From Galbula dea (Eukaryota > Chordata > Aves > Piciformes > Galbulidae): DNA of 64,000 nt. Positions 27,101 to 39,848 of this stretch are shown here, one piece after another; position 1 is the stretch's first letter; every line of letters begins with the position of its first letter. Below the pieces are notes generated by a model, which saw nothing but the letters and a program-made list of their open reading frames with translations, ran no database searches and was not told the origin of the DNA. A program made the translations under genes and the position numbers. Location: positions 552,507-616,506 of the forward strand of contig VWZX01010418.1 of the NCBI GenBank assembly GCA_013399015.1. Direction: 5' to 3'.

Positions 27101-30100
27101 TCACCCAGTGGCAAGGTTTACTGAAGACTTATACAAGCTGTAAACTTAGACATTTTATCAATGGTTTAAACATTAAGTATACACCCTCTTTTTTATAGTA
27201 CTCATCAGGGATGAAACAAAAATGTTTAGCAGTTGGTTAAATGACAAGTTGATGAATAAAGATTAAGCAAAGTCTATGTGTAATGACAGAAATAATTTAT
27301 CAAATGAAAGGAAATGTCAATCTCATTAATCTGGTAAAAACACTGAGGCAAACACTGTAGTTTTTACATTGTATATGTATTGAAATCTAGTTAGCCTGTG
27401 GTAATGATGCATTTTCCAATTTTTAAGGCATGAAAAGGATAAAATGTGCTTTACTAAATTTTACTTATGTTAATATTCCATTTTTAAAAAATACAAACTC
27501 ATAATCTATGACAACAAAAGTGAGTAAATTATTTAACCACTTTTTTTCTGTCTGTGGCTATCACAGAGTTAAACACTATCCTAGTGTTGTGTTTAGGAGG
27601 AAGCAGCCCTCAATAATTCCAGATTTAAGTCCAAACATCTGAAATGAAAAGTTATCTATAAACTTAGTGTTCCAAATTACCTTCACTACAGTCAATTTGC
27701 AAAGAAAAAAAACCCCACCTTCCTTGAAAAGCAAGTACTACAAGGGTAATTTTCTTTGCTATAGTCCATTTGTGTTTCATGAGGGATATAAAATGTGCAA
27801 ACACTGATTCTCAAAGTAGGTGGACATCCAGCCTCGTTTACAAGTGTCCTTGCTGAAACATTGACTACCTATACCCTTGCTACCAGACCTCACCCATGCT
27901 AAATGACTTCAAATATTCATCCATATAACTCACATTTCAAAAAGAAAGAAGTTAAGACAGCCAAGCCAACCCCCAGAAATGAGAAACTCTTTTCATGAGG
28001 TAGTCTATGCAACCTTGATTCTGCATGCACCTTATGAGACAACCTTTAATGATATGATCACATAGGACTTTTTCTCATCCTCTGCAGATTTTACTTAGTA
28101 AACAGCTGTATTTTTTTTAATACCTCTTAATGCATGGCCATAATCCACCTTCATATTCAAAGTGAGCTTTAGGACTCTATTGCCAGGGACAGACTGAGGA
28201 GCAGCATAATCCCCATCCCCAGCAGAAGCAAGCTGTAACAGGGATTCTTGCTGCTCTGCATCCAGGATTCAGTGAAGGCATGAAGTGTGAAGACAGACTG
28301 AACAGACTAGGGGAAAATGGAGCTTCCCCAGTGTAGTCATGAGGGTGGTGTATGCTTTGTATTAGTTAACTTGGAAGAAGGTGCATAACATGGCAGGTTT
28401 GTCATACTTTGTTTCAGAGGCATGTCTGTGTCCCTGCGTGGGGACCACAAATGCAAAGATGAATGAATCATCTTGGCCACCATGTTGAGTGGCAGGCTAA
28501 GGCAAAACTTTTCCAAAATCTCTAGTAAATGCATACTTCCAATTGGCTGTAGCTGAAGCCAGACTTAAGAGTGTCTGTGCAATCAAAGAGGATGCAGAAT
28601 GCTGCATCTATTGACTGTTTGCTGTGCTGTGACCATGGCTGCATGGGAATTAGAGAAGTGGTGCCAGAAAATCTTATGAGGCAGAAAATGTCTCAATACC
28701 AAAATATCTTCAGAAAAAAACCATCAAGACCTGTTTTTACAATATGGATAGTCACATGTTGAAATTCAAAGCCATCCATCCAAAGAACATCAAGAGCCAT
28801 TTTTTTTCTCATTGAAGGGAGAAGCTGGAGACCAGGTGCTGTAATGAGAGGATGGTAGTGGTGGCAGGAGTTGGATTTAGATCTACCAGAAAAGGCTGGG
28901 GTGCACCATACTGTAGGGGAGAAGGAGGGATTGCACAACAACTCTCCACCCTCATGTGTGATGAAGTTAAGGAGTCCTTTCTAGGAAGGCATTGTTACTT
29001 TCTCTTACATATTGGTATGAGTCACAGCATTTGGTGTTATGCAGAAGAATTGATAAAGTAGCAAGTCTGGCTACAGGGACACCTCTATGTACTGGAGCTC
29101 TAACTCCAGAACAAGCTATGTAATTTCTTTGCTAAGTGCTGCCTTTCAACTTCTGCCTCAAATTTGAGTGAGAGATTCCCAGGCATGCAAGAAGGAAGGG
29201 ATAACTGTTGTTAGCATTCCTGAGCAAGGGCAATACACAAGATTATGGAAGAGAAAAATAATTGCTGCCAAAGGATAAATTAAAACACAGTACTGACTGA
29301 TCCACACCAGCAATTCATAAATCTTCACTGACATCAGACAGAAAAATCAGCCCTGGGAAATAGGGCATGTTCACTTTCTAAGACTAAGTATAGGAAGCTG
29401 AAGAGTGCCATGAATACTGGAGATACCCATTTACTTTGTCAAATTAAAATTTGTCACATGTGGGAAGAGGGTTATGATTTTTCTGATGTGCCTTTTAACT
29501 TTTTTTGTTACCAGAGCTGGCTGTGCTGCAAGTGGCCTTCAGTTTGCACTGTGAACTCTAAACACCAGCTCCTGTTAGAAAAATCTTAATGTTAAAAGCT
29601 TTTCTTCTTGCAACTGAATCATATGTTGTTAAACCTCCCTGAGTTTGTACCAGCAACTCCACGCAGAACCCTCCTTGGTCCCTCCTGTAATCAGGAAGAG
29701 CAATTTTTAAACATCTTTCTGTGCACATTTAATGGAAATTACTTTGAAATACTGTTCCTTAATCCAATTTCTTCTTTTATATCAAACATCACAAAGGAGC
29801 AAACACATTTTACATATATTCCAGAGCAAAATGTAGATAACAAGTAGACAGTGGGCAGAAAAGACTGTTAGAAAATAAGAAATTTATGTTGTCATATAAT
29901 TTTTAAGCAATGGTTCAGCTCAGAATCATCTTTAAAAACAAACAGAAAACAGTGAGACAAAATTTTTAATATGGTCATTCAGCCCTTACCTGAACTCTAA
30001 AGACTCACAGTAAATGATATGGTAAATAACATACATTTGGATTTAAAATGCTTAATAACACCAACTGGAAAAACACTCTTATCATTAACTACTTTCATGA

Positions 30101-30755
30101 TGTTGCTTCTATCACAATAAATTACACACACACTGACCTTACAGCTGACACACAGATCAGTCCAAAACCAAAGAAAAACCTATTATGAAAAGACTGTTTG
30201 GAATCATGGTCAGGATTACACTCCAAAGTAGTCCATTGATAAAATATACATTATATATATATAGGTATGTGAAGTCACATTAGTTTTAGACTGAAAAAAT
30301 ATGCTATGTACATGACAGTGCAAGACTGATTTGATCAGTCCTGGGAAATAAAAACAGTCTCTTCCTTTTCTTCCATCGCTAACATGACCTCAGTGGGTGT
30401 CCACAACCTGTGAAATAACCTTCTCCATTAGACAGTCTTCTAGTGATGAACATTAATGTTCTTACAGGAACTGACCAGTTCATTGCTTGTTTCCCAAAAG
30501 AGAAATCAGATCTGTTTATAGCCAAGGTAATTTGAGATACATTAAAGACATACCTCCTCCGTGGCTCTGACAGAGGTACGGAAACCGCCACACATTTCCT
30601 AAGCCCACACAAAACCCTACACATGTCAGCATGTACTGAGCCTTGTTGTCCCATTGTGGTCTGGAGTCTGCCTCTTCTTTCTCAAGGATCTCAAGTTCTG
30701 CATGGGAAGGTATCCTGTCCTCCAGGCCAGGGTTGGGCAACTGTAGCTTCACCAT
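9122..30755 (-). CDS. SLC6A19: SLC6A19 (B0AT1), sodium-dependent neutral amino-acid transporter, complete
   Basis: Twelve coding exons in transcript order: 30755-30554, 22336-22196, 21199-21062, 19881-19700, 18961-18851, 18003-17891, 16205-16077, 14171-14015, 13311-13107, 12015-11856, 10137-9975 and 9331-9122 (with stop). All junctions are GT-AG and phases close, giving 636 residues; human SLC6A19 has 634. Visible features are the MVKLQLPNPGL start, TM1 with GLGNVWRFPYL (about 51-61), a large second extracellular loop with N-glycosylation sites N-R-T (about 158) and N-T-S (182), the TTGK motif, the SFSLAFGGLISFSSYNS segment of TM6-7, the loop sites N-V-T (354) and N-M-T (368), and TM9-12. The protein imports neutral amino acids with Na+ across intestinal and renal brush border. 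In mammals it pairs with ACE2 or collectrin; that partnership is family knowledge, not seen here. The C-terminus ends NLKYAA, two residues beyond the human end. An 88-N gap lies in intron 5 and no exon is affected. Confidence 0.97.
12150..12677 (-). mobile_element. Solo LTR of an endogenous retrovirus in SLC6A19 intron 9
   Basis: On the minus strand the element runs from TGTCCTGGTTTGAG (from 12677 leftwards) to CCTCGACA at 12150, i.e. TG...CA termini over about 528 bp. It contains CpGs, a C10 run near 12206-12215 and an ATTAAA-type hexamer in its A/T-rich middle. No retroviral coding region adjoins it, so it looks like a solo LTR. The flanks (ctgct on the left, cggct on the right) do not form a clean target-site duplication. 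It is in the same orientation as SLC6A19. Confidence 0.75.
14750..15140 (+). repeat. CR1 LINE fragment
   Basis: About 390 bp of the CR1 3' region: a translated stretch resembling the C-terminus of CR1 reverse transcriptase (a RTRGNRYK-like stretch, then IRKNFFPVG, HWNRLSREVV, SPSLETFK), then the 'ggactaggtgatctcc...ttccaacctc' 3' end and an ATTCTGTG-type tail. It lies in SLC6A19 intron 7, antisense to the gene. Confidence 0.9.
17299..17395 (-). repeat. CR1 LINE 3'-end fragment, antisense
   Basis: Starts with repeated CACAGAAT units and continues with the reverse-complement CR1 end 'ttggaagggaccttgaaaga' and 'ctagtccaaccccc'. It lies in SLC6A19 intron 6. Confidence 0.9.
18565..18652. other. 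Assembly gap (88 N)
   Basis: Unresolved bases in SLC6A19 intron 5, flanked on both sides by TATAT-rich sequence. The missing bases may be a TA microsatellite. The flanking exons are intact. Confidence 0.98.
21926..22075 (-). repeat. CR1 LINE 3'-end fragment, antisense
   Basis: Reverse-complement CR1 end: 'cacagaatagctgaggtggg', then 'tccaatcccctgctcaaaca' and 'actccacagcctctctgggc'. It is about 120 bp beyond exon 2 within SLC6A19 intron 2. Confidence 0.88.
22337..30553 (-). other. SLC6A19 intron 1 (8.2 kb)
   Basis: The longest intron of the gene. I recognise no exon, RNA gene or transposon in it beyond AT-rich tracts (for example 23763-23802). First introns often carry enhancers, but nothing in the sequence singles one out by eye. 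Confidence 0.6.
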
Positions 30756-30862
30756 GTTTTCAATTTCCTAACTGAAAACGCTGCCCCAGTGAGGAGGTAA
30801 TGAAATAAGCAGCTAGTTAGAAATCTGTGCACAAAAGAGAACATCTATTTGCTGTCTTCAGC

Positions 30863-30870
30863 TATATATA
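30863..30870 (-). promoter_or_regulatory. SLC6A19: TATA box of SLC6A19
   Basis: TATATATA inside the perfect palindrome CTATATATAG (30862-30871), about 110 bp upstream of the start codon at 30755. That spacing predicts a 5' UTR of roughly 80 bases. There is no CpG island here, in contrast to the housekeeping promoters further right. Confidence 0.55.
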
Positions 30871-33800
30871 GTGAACCTTTGGCACTAAACTTGAAAGTGC
30901 AGGCTTGTGGTAAAAAGAAGCGTCAGCAAATCATTCGATTGACCAAGTCAGCTCTGACACTTATTAATGCTTTATCTGTCAAGGTTTTATGGAACAGGCT
31001 GTTCATCTAGTAGCAGGCATTGATTTCAGCTAATGTAATTCAGGAGATAATTTGCCTATAAACTGTAATCTCCTATGAGGTCATGAAACACCCCTTGCCA
31101 CTCCCCTCTTTAAAATGACTTGAATACATATATAGCCCTAGCAAATACAGAGTAAAAAGATTCCACTGGCCTCAGACTGGATAGAGATGTTTCATACTAT
31201 TTTTTATCAGGAAGATAAACTTGAGAATCACTATCATGTTCAGTTTCCTATAGTGTATGATTGTATGTTTCATGATAATTACCCAAACATGTTCTTCCTT
31301 CTGTGTAAGGGATCTCACTCTACTAAATGCTCTGACAAAAAGGATGGAGAATGAAAAAGATTATGTAATATGACCTTTAAAATCATAAGTGTAATCTGCT
31401 TACCCTAACGCCTCTAATCATTGTAGAACAAGGTCTGAAGGACATAACATCTTGTAAACAGGCTTTCAATCAAAGGTCCCTTCCCCTTTTCAATGACCCT
31501 ATGTACACTGGTCAAAATTAAAAACTGACACATCCTCATTGTTTCAGCAGAATCATAACAAGACTGTTCATGTGGACCTCAGTGTTACAAAAAAATGAAT
31601 GCTTGCCACTGAAAACTATATATAAAAGCTAACACAGTATGTCATAAGAAATAATTAATTGTCTGCCAAGTCCTACAGGCTTATGGCACACAATGATACA
31701 GGGTGTTCAAAATAAAGAACTAGAAGGGGTCTTGTAAGTCCAGCCCCTGCCAAAGAAGCTGAACACACCACAGCATCCTTTTGAAACCTTGAATCAAATT
31801 TCGTATTCCAATCATATTTCAAAGTTGAATCAAAATTTATGTTTTTGTACTTCCAATTTCTAAAAGGCTGATCTAGAATTTCAGCCCTCTTATGCCCCTA
31901 ATCTTTTGAATAGAAAAGTTAGAAATAAAGTCTTCATCCTTGACAGAGACAACAGTATAGAGCAGCCCAGATGGATTTTTCCTGTGCCTTGTAATCAAGT
32001 ATTAATATTTCACTGACTTGAAATACATCTATCAGTCTGCCTGGCAATAGCACTTGCCTTTTTCATGAACCCTTTATTTCTGTGGATGAGCTGTCTCCTG
32101 ATTAACCATTGGATCAACATCTTTGTTTTCCTTTGGTGGTTCCAACTAGGGATTTCTTAGCTTGCAGAAGAACTTATTTTTCTAAATTATCAAAAGCATA
32201 TCTCAAATTTTGCCCAGTTTCTGCTACTCCAGTACACTGAGCTACTCAGTCCTTCTTGAATTATACTCTTTCATCATTAACAACACTTTTGAGACTGTAT
32301 CATGAGTATTTCACTAACATGCTACTGTCTTTAGTTATTAGTGGGAGAATGACAAAAGACTGTTCCTAAACTAATCCTGGAGGAACTGCATTGGTAACTT
32401 TTCCTTAGATCACCATTTCTGCTTTCAGCTTTGCTCACTATCACCATTAGATCTTCACCTAGTTCTTTGTTCATGTTATATCTCCTCTTTAGCTCAGCTA
32501 ATACATCCGGTTGCAGTCAAGTAGCAACTGGCCTACCAAAGTCCAAAAAAACCCAAAAGCATTTATCATACTCCTCTTGTCCAGAAAAATCAATTTTCAC
32601 TTCTAAAAGACAATAGAGACCTCTCAAATTGCAGTTCTTCAACTTTCAATTTTGCAGAAAGAAATTGACCTATTGGTCAATAGCAAGAAACTGCATGGTC
32701 CAGGAGCTCACAACTCATCTGGGTTATTATTCTGCCTCCTGAATCATTATTTATGCTGTATGGTATATGAGGCAGTAATAAAGGGCAGATAGAAGACAAA
32801 TAGGAAAATCCAACATCCTCCCCATATATTTCTAACATTCTCTGACTTGTAGGCTTTAGTTCTAAATCTTTGCAATGTCCTGTGTAAACCTCTTTCAATA
32901 ACTGAATCAGATGATGATTACATGCTGTCCATACAACATATCTTACAGCTACAATCTAATGCTTCTCTGTGATCAGAAATCTTTGACAAAAGATTCTGTA
33001 TACAATTTATTGAATCTAAAGTAGCATGTTTATCTTTAAGCACAATGCAAGCAGACATGGAAGGAATGAATGCAGCTTCTTTTTGGAATCAAATTGTACA
33101 AGGACAAAGAATCACAGACACACAGAATTCATACTTGTATTAGGTTGATCTGAAAATTTTTCTCTGCTAAGTTTCATGTGCAAGCAGTTTCCATCAGGAT
33201 CCAAAAATAACTTCTGGATTGCATTCAGCTGAATAAATCCAAAATCCTTCTCAGAGGAATTTATCTTACTTCAGTAACAACAGATTCCAGTGGTTGTTAG
33301 TTATCTAGCAGTTGTTAAATATTTACAGAAGCAAGTATCCTGATGTAGCATCTGGCTCAAATTTCTTTATCAGTGTAATTGCATGGCTAATGATCTTGGA
33401 AGGCACAGCATCTTTTTCTGAAGGACCTGAGGTAGCAATGACATGAGCTTGAACATACCTGCAGTTGCTCAGAGGGGTTGTCTATATTGCCACCCTGTGG
33501 ATTTGAATACACAAGTTGAGGCTGCTCTGTGGTAGTCACAGTCACTTGCTTATTTGACAGAGCCCTTTCCTTTGCTCCAAGGTAACTTCTCCTTCAAGTA
33601 ACACAAGGCTTTGGTTTGGCACATCCCATTGGGGTTTGTTGTGGCTAATAAAACTCTATGAAATAAATCCTTTCAGAATACTGACTGCTAAACAAGATGT
33701 GTTTTGCAAATTGGGAATTATAAATGCAGGAGAAAATGGATCTTACATTTAGATTGGATTACTTTTGTTACAAGATTTCTTATGACACATTTATCTTTTT

Positions 33801-34550
33801 GCCTACTACCCCCAAATATTTCATATACTATTTTTTCAAGTTAAATTAGGCTATACAAAAATGTAAGCCAACTTGTCCACAAGTAACTCACAGCTTTACA
33901 AAAAAAAAAAAAATTGATTAAAAAGGAAATATCTCTTTTCCAAAAGTCAGATATTTTACAGAAATATACACACAAACACATTTGTGGAAGAATATGGGAA
34001 TATTCTTTTTCTTAGGTGAAAATGTCTTCTGTCTCACAGGCAGATGATGATGTTAGGAAAGAGTATGAGAGGGCAAAGCACTAAAGAAAAGAAATTTCAG
34101 GAAAAGTACATGGGGGATGTAAATCTAGAAAACAGTAAGGACAGAGTTGCCCACTTCCCTCTGTAGGGCCAGGTCTGGGCATGGTGTGATACCCACCTGA
34201 GCTGAGGGGCTCCTGGCTATGGGCAGTCCCCAACATGCCTGTGGTGGCCTGGGCTCCACAGGGACTGTCCATGGCTGAGAGACAATCCACCCTGAAGTGC
34301 AGGTGGGGCCTGACAGCCCAAGATCTGATACTCTCTGAAAAGAATGGACTGGAGTTTGAACTATTTGGGGCAATTTGTCAAAACTCTTGAGTCTTGTGTT
34401 TGGGTGCCAAAAAGTTGTGACCGTTTGAGGGTTAAGGCTGGACTGACCACCACCCAGCAACGGGCACTCTCCACTACTCTTCCTCTTTCTGCCCTTCCCT
34501 CTGCTGCACTTGACTAGTCAAGTAGTCAAGTTATATCATGTTTGTTGTCT

Positions 34551-34610
34551 AAAAGAAGAAGAAAAAAGAAGAAAGAAGGAAAAAGGAAGAAAGGAGAAAG
34601 AAGAAGAAAA
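34551..34610. repeat. 60-nt uninterrupted homopurine tract
   Basis: Sixty consecutive A/G bases on the plus strand, built from GAA, GAAA and GGA units. It is preceded at 34509-34522 by the perfect palindrome CTTGACTAGTCAAG. Such tracts can form triplex (H-DNA) structures. Confidence 0.9.
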
Positions 34611-35761
34611 TCCAGAGGTTAAATGAATTGGTCTCTCTCATAACCTGTCTCTGGCAAAATCTGCTTGGACCGTCTTAAAATGTGCTGAGAAAACACAAAA
34701 TCCTTTTTAAGAGCTGCCAATGGGTAAATCCTTGACCAGCTAAGTAAAGAGGGAGCATTGATCCCCAGGCTCAGGAGACTCAAAATTCCCATCCCAGTGG
34801 ATATTAATGATCATATTAGAACTGGAGATATGCTGGCGAAATCTTTCAGAGTTGTTTAATTTTAAGGCTAATAATCAACGTCAGGAGGTTATGGAGTTTA
34901 CCTTGCCAAGAAATGTTCTGTAGATCTTTAACTTAATCAAAGTTTTATGCTCTGTTGTTCTCAAACTCTACCTGGTAAGTAACCAAAACACACATCTCCT
35001 CAGCTGGCATTATTTGATTTCCCATGTGTGTGCTTCAAGGATGCTGTTGTCAACCCACAGCTGTTTGAGCAGGGGTACCTTGAAGGCTTTGGGAAAGTTC
35101 AATAAACTCTGGAGGCTAAATCTCTTTCTATGTAATTGTAAACTTCTCCAGATAAGAGAGTACTTCTTTTGAGAGCACTGAGCTATCATTGAAACTCTGT
35201 CTCAGGCTTTTGGGAACGCAACAGAGGTAGGATGTCATATGCAAGGACTTCCGCAAGCATCGTGTTTTGGAGTGTTTTTATGGTGTCTGGGAGTTTCCTT
35301 CAGCAATCTGACATGCCTAGAAATTGCCCCTCTATGTTTATTGCAGAACTAGCAGTGTCTTTATTCAGAGGAGAATTAAAGATAATGAGCTATGAACATC
35401 TGTTGCAGTTCATCCAGAACTGAGCTGATGCTGATACCCACATGGTACTTTTCTCCTTCTTATCTTCCAGAAATATGCATGATCTTTACTTTTGTATATA
35501 CTGCTACTTTGTGTACTAATTACTTCAGCTTTATATATAAATATTTCACTGAAGTAATATCAGCTCCAGCATCCTTCTTCTTTGTTTTGCTCCTCTTGTT
35601 GACATCAGGAAGGGAGATGTATAGCACTGCATACATTAAGATTATTGCTTTCATCTTTGAAGAATACATCTCATCTTTGGAATCACTTTTGGGGAACTAC
35701 AGGTAAGGTGCATATGTGTAGAAATGCTTCTGTGGACAGCACCAAATTATCTGATCTCATA

Positions 35762-35920
35762 ATCCCCATCCCTGGCAGTGTTTAAGGCCAGGCTGGATGT
35801 GGCCCTGGATGACCCGGTCTAGTGCATGTGGCATCCCTGCCCATGGCAGGGGGGTTGGAACTAGATGATCTTTAAGGTCCCTTCCAACCTCAGCCATTCT
35901 ATGATTTTATGATTCTATGA
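35762..35920 (+). repeat. CR1 LINE 3'-end fragment
   Basis: Typical CR1 end: 'aggccaggctggatg', 'ggggttggaactagatgatc', 'aaggtcccttccaacct', closed by repeated ATTCTATG-type units. Confidence 0.92.
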
Positions 35921-36265
35921 TAATGGCCAGCATTGCCCAAAACTTCTTAGCCAGTAAAGTACTATTTCTTGGATCTCTCTCACCATATGCATCTGTTCTC
36001 TAAAAGACAGCAGAATATATTGACAGTTGTAGGTTTTTGCTTGCCATGTTCATTAAGCAATGAACACTGTTCTGCAATCAAGGTTCTTGCTGTTTTCTTT
36101 TCCAGTTCTGTAGCATACAATGAGATGCTAATAGGTTACTGAGCTAAGTCCACTGTCTGCCACCTTTGCATGGAGGTCTATCGCAATACCCACCTTCTTG
36201 GAGATAAATTAATTCTTTCTTGGCCACCGGCAGGGTGTTTTTTCTCATCTTTCTTCATGCAGTTG

Positions 36266-36511
36266 TGTCGGGATCAGAGAGCTCCGATGATGTAGCATCG
36301 GAGATGTGCTCCAGATTTCCTCGTGAGAACAAACCGTGTAGCTCAGACTGCTAGCTACAAGAGCCATTAGCCACAAGGGGGAGGTAGTGTTTAATAATAC
36401 GAAGCACCAACCACTTTAGCTGGGGATTTTATTTCTATCGTGTGAGTCAAGTTTAGAAATGAGGTGTCCCATAAATGCAAACACACAGGAGCAGTTATAA
36501 AGAGAAGGATG
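36266..36511 (-). mobile_element. LTR-like segment (possible endogenous retrovirus remnant)
   Basis: Read on the minus strand, the segment shows a TATA-like CTTTATAACTG, then an AATAAA hexamer (36428-36433), and about 160 bp later a terminus GATCCCGACA, an LTR-like order of signals. It contains an 8-bp perfect inverted repeat, CTCCGATG (36282-36289) and CATCGGAG (36296-36303), with a 6-base loop. Immediately to its right, 36512 onwards starts TGTCGAGGG and matches the end of the LTR at 12150 for about 22 bases. Boundaries and family are uncertain. Confidence 0.4.
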
Positions 36512-37438
36512 TGTCGAGGGTCAGGGCTGGGCCAACCACAATGATAAATGTGAAGAACTGTGTCAAACACAGAGATTAAGGATTTTTTATGAAAGGAACA
36601 AGGAGTGTCTGGACACTGAGCTAGAGTAGCTGCATTGTACTTAGTGACAGAGAGCAGGAAATTGAAAGAAAACACAGTGAAATAAAAAGGAGATGATGCA
36701 CAGAATGAAATGTGTGAGGGATTCTGGAGGAAGGCAGAATACCCTACATAACAAACAGAAGGAATTACTCCAATCTTGCACTGGCATGGTCATATTCCAT
36801 CACTCATTTAGCCAAAGCCAGTGCATGTATCTGTTGTTTTTTAACCCAAGAAAGAACAAACACTTTAAAACATATTCTCTTCTCAATATCAAGACCCTAA
36901 CTTTTTACATGCCAATTTAAAAACTGTCCAACTTCTAAAACCTTAAAATTGTGCAATTTGCTTGGAAAACTGGAATAAAATAGCAAATTCCTCTCCTCTG
37001 ACCCACCTTGCCCAAGTTACAAAACAGTGCAGAATTTTCCATAATTGTTGTTTAACAAGTAAGTAACCATCTTCATACCAATAAAAGTTCATTAAACATT
37101 TTGAAAACAAATTAATGTTTGCATTTTACATATATATGGGCATTTCCAAACAAATAACCAATCCAGAACAACAGCTGTTGAGCATGATAAAGATCACAAT
37201 AGAACTTTCAACATAACCACCTACAAAGAGGGAACATTTCAAAATTACATAACTCATCATGAGTTTTGGTAGAACTAAGAGGATCAGTGCTTCTAAATCA
37301 GTTACACACTTTTAAAAATCCTCCTCAAAAACCTCTTCAGTCTTAATACTGATCTGCAAAATGTCTGTGAACAATTCAGCAGTTTAACCATGAGTTGTAC
37401 AAATAACAGACACATCCAAAAAAGTGAAAGCAAATACA

Positions 37439-39848
37439 TTTATTACAGTGCATACAATCCTGTACAATTGAGCATATGATGCTTCAACTTACATATTTAT
37501 ACTGGAAAAAGTATTTTGCCCTCCTTTTTTACCCCTTTCTTTACACATTTTGAGTGATGTCAGTGCCTGAAAAAATGAAACAGTACAAAATGTTTGATCT
37601 TTTAATACCAAGAACTAATGAGTATGTACAGTTTCAAGGCATGAACCTCAGAAACATTGATTCACTGGCTGCTGTCTGTCAGCTGAGTTGTTCAACTCCC
37701 TATATGTACATACAAAAGGCATCACAGTTGTGTGTGGTCAGCCACATTCCACATCCTGGAGGAACTACATGGGGTAAGTTATTCAAAGGAATTTGTTCTA
37801 CTAGGCAAACAGGGTATTGACATGGCCACCTAGAGCAGCTTGGCTCAGACTGGCACACAAAGAGCAGTAACTCAATTGTGTTCCCATCTCCCAACCTGCA
37901 TTTGCTTGGCACCCAGACAAACTTTGGCCTTCCTGGTGTTGTTTGTGATGGTATCTCTTTTTCTTACAGGTCTGTCTATCAACTACCACATTATTTAAAA
38001 AACAAAAGAAAATCAGTACACAAGAGACTAATAAATCAATACCATAATACAATTAGAATCATTAAAGTGAGCAAAATCACAACTGGAAAACTTGAGTAGT
38101 TGGGAAACATGCATTCTGTTTGGGAATTCTGTTTCATGTTAGGTATTTTTGCTGAGTAACTGGATTAAGTTGCACATGCTACTTCAAAAGATTTATCTGC
38201 TGCCTTCTGTGCTCAACTAAAATAAAACCAGGAGCAAATAACAAAACAAAGCTCCACATCTGCTGGAGTTTTCTGTTCAACCTAGATGGGCATTTACTTA
38301 GTTGGGACTGCTTTCAGCCATGCAGTAGCTGATTGCCTAGAGCAAAAGTGTTTGTCATGTCTAGCTCTCAGTAAATAAAGAACTGCTAATTAAAGGACTA
38401 ACGACCTACTGACACTAATCAAAATGCAGTAACAGAGGCAACCAGAAATTATAAGCAAAAGTGTAAACACTGGATTTTTGAGTCCTCAGGTTGGATTGGA
38501 AAGAAGGAAGAAAAAAAGGTATTCTCCAAAATGCATGGCACATTTGAAAAAGAAGGTGGTTCCTACTGCTACAAGGACCCAAAGAATACTCAAAAGTTTT
38601 AAATGCACTAGTGTTTTGTTGTTGTTGGGTTTTTTCTGGGTTCTTTTTAACACCCTAGATTTGTTTATTTTACTGTGCTAACTAAATTAAAAAGCCCCCT
38701 GTCTTAAAAGTTTGCAAAGCTTGTCTATCTGTAGGCTGTCATGCTCATGTGCATGTGGAGTGCTGAACCATAAGGTCAAAATTTAAGAGTCATGGAAAAG
38801 TATACTTCAGTTCTGCAAGAACTAAGTCACAGAAGGAGGCAGTGGCTATCAGTGCAGGTTGTATTTAGGTTCCCTTCTGCAAATAACAAACAGAACCTAT
38901 CCAAAAAACAGAGCCAGGTGCAATGGCTATAACTCCTGCAAGCTAACCAGGTAGCAGCCAGTGCAGTGAGATGCAGAGGCAGCAACAAAGTGGCATCTGT
39001 AATGGAGGCACACTGTTGGGTTACAACTAAAACCTTGCAGATTGAAAAATAAATGAAGTACATTAACATATTTCCAGTATGATGAGAATGTAACTTTAGA
39101 GTTTATACACTCTCTAGCATTCAAGCATGGATCCTCAGAGATCCAATGAGACTTTTAATAATCTGTTTCTTTATGTTTTATGTTAATTAGCTTCTTTTGG
39201 ATGTTCCATTCATAAAGTACTATTTGTATATTAAGCTGGAAGACAATGCAAGACTGATTATTTGAAACATGATCATACTATCCCCCCCTCAGAATACTAG
39301 GACACACATTCACACATATGTATTTACAAAAATGTACATATATACATGAAGGTATTATATGGCAAGCAGTTTGCTCAAACACAGTCTCTTCCAAACATCT
39401 GCCTCAAAATCAGTCTTGCTTAAACAAACTTAAAACAAAACGAAAACAGAGTGTTGAGACACGATGTAAAACATCAAGGATAAGGAGCACAAAGTGCTTC
39501 CCCACTTGGAAGATAAATCACACCTCTCTGTTGATGGGAGTATGACCATCATCCAGGTAAACCCCTCTAAACTGAGTTGTTTTGCTGCTTCTGCTACCTA
39601 TGGAAGCTATACTATACTGCAGTCTGCAATACAAACACACTCACAGAGTTGAAATAGCATGCGCAGCTCACTGGAGCATCTTTTGTTAGTGAAAGGAAAG
39701 GCACCGACACTGCACATGTCCCATGCAAATACAAGTGCAAGAAGAAGGAGAAATGGAAACAAAGTCGAATTTTAACAGCTTCAGACTACAAATGTGATTG
39801 TCCCAACTATGCATGGTGGATCACATGACATTCCATTACTTCTCCTCT
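37439..39848 (-). other. CCDC127: Candidate 3' UTR of CCDC127
   Basis: This region follows the CCDC127 stop codon. A minus-strand AATAAA at 37439-37444 sits in a context like a 3' end, and no intervening gene is seen. The length of about 2.4 kb is inferred. Transcript data would be needed to fix the end. Confidence 0.35.

Larger units (their letters stand above)
30872..37438. other. Intergenic region between SLC6A19 and CCDC127
   Basis: No coding exon was recognised on either strand. Leucine-rich-repeat or RhoGEF coding sequence, expected if the human neighbours LRRC14B or PLEKHG4B were present, was not seen. The interval holds a homopurine tract (34551-34610), a CR1 3' end (35762-35920), an LTR-like segment (36266-36511) and a possible retroviral leader remnant near 34390-34408. 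Confidence 0.55.

Noticed and set aside
31700..31765. Possible antisense CR1 3' end ('aactagaaggggtcttgtaa')
   Set aside because: Resembles the CR1 end, but too short and diverged to call with confidence.
30872..37438. Search for LRRC14B, PLEKHG4B or PDCD6 exons
   Set aside because: These are the human neighbours of CCDC127/SDHA. No leucine-rich repeat, RhoGEF or EF-hand reading frame was seen here or elsewhere in the window.
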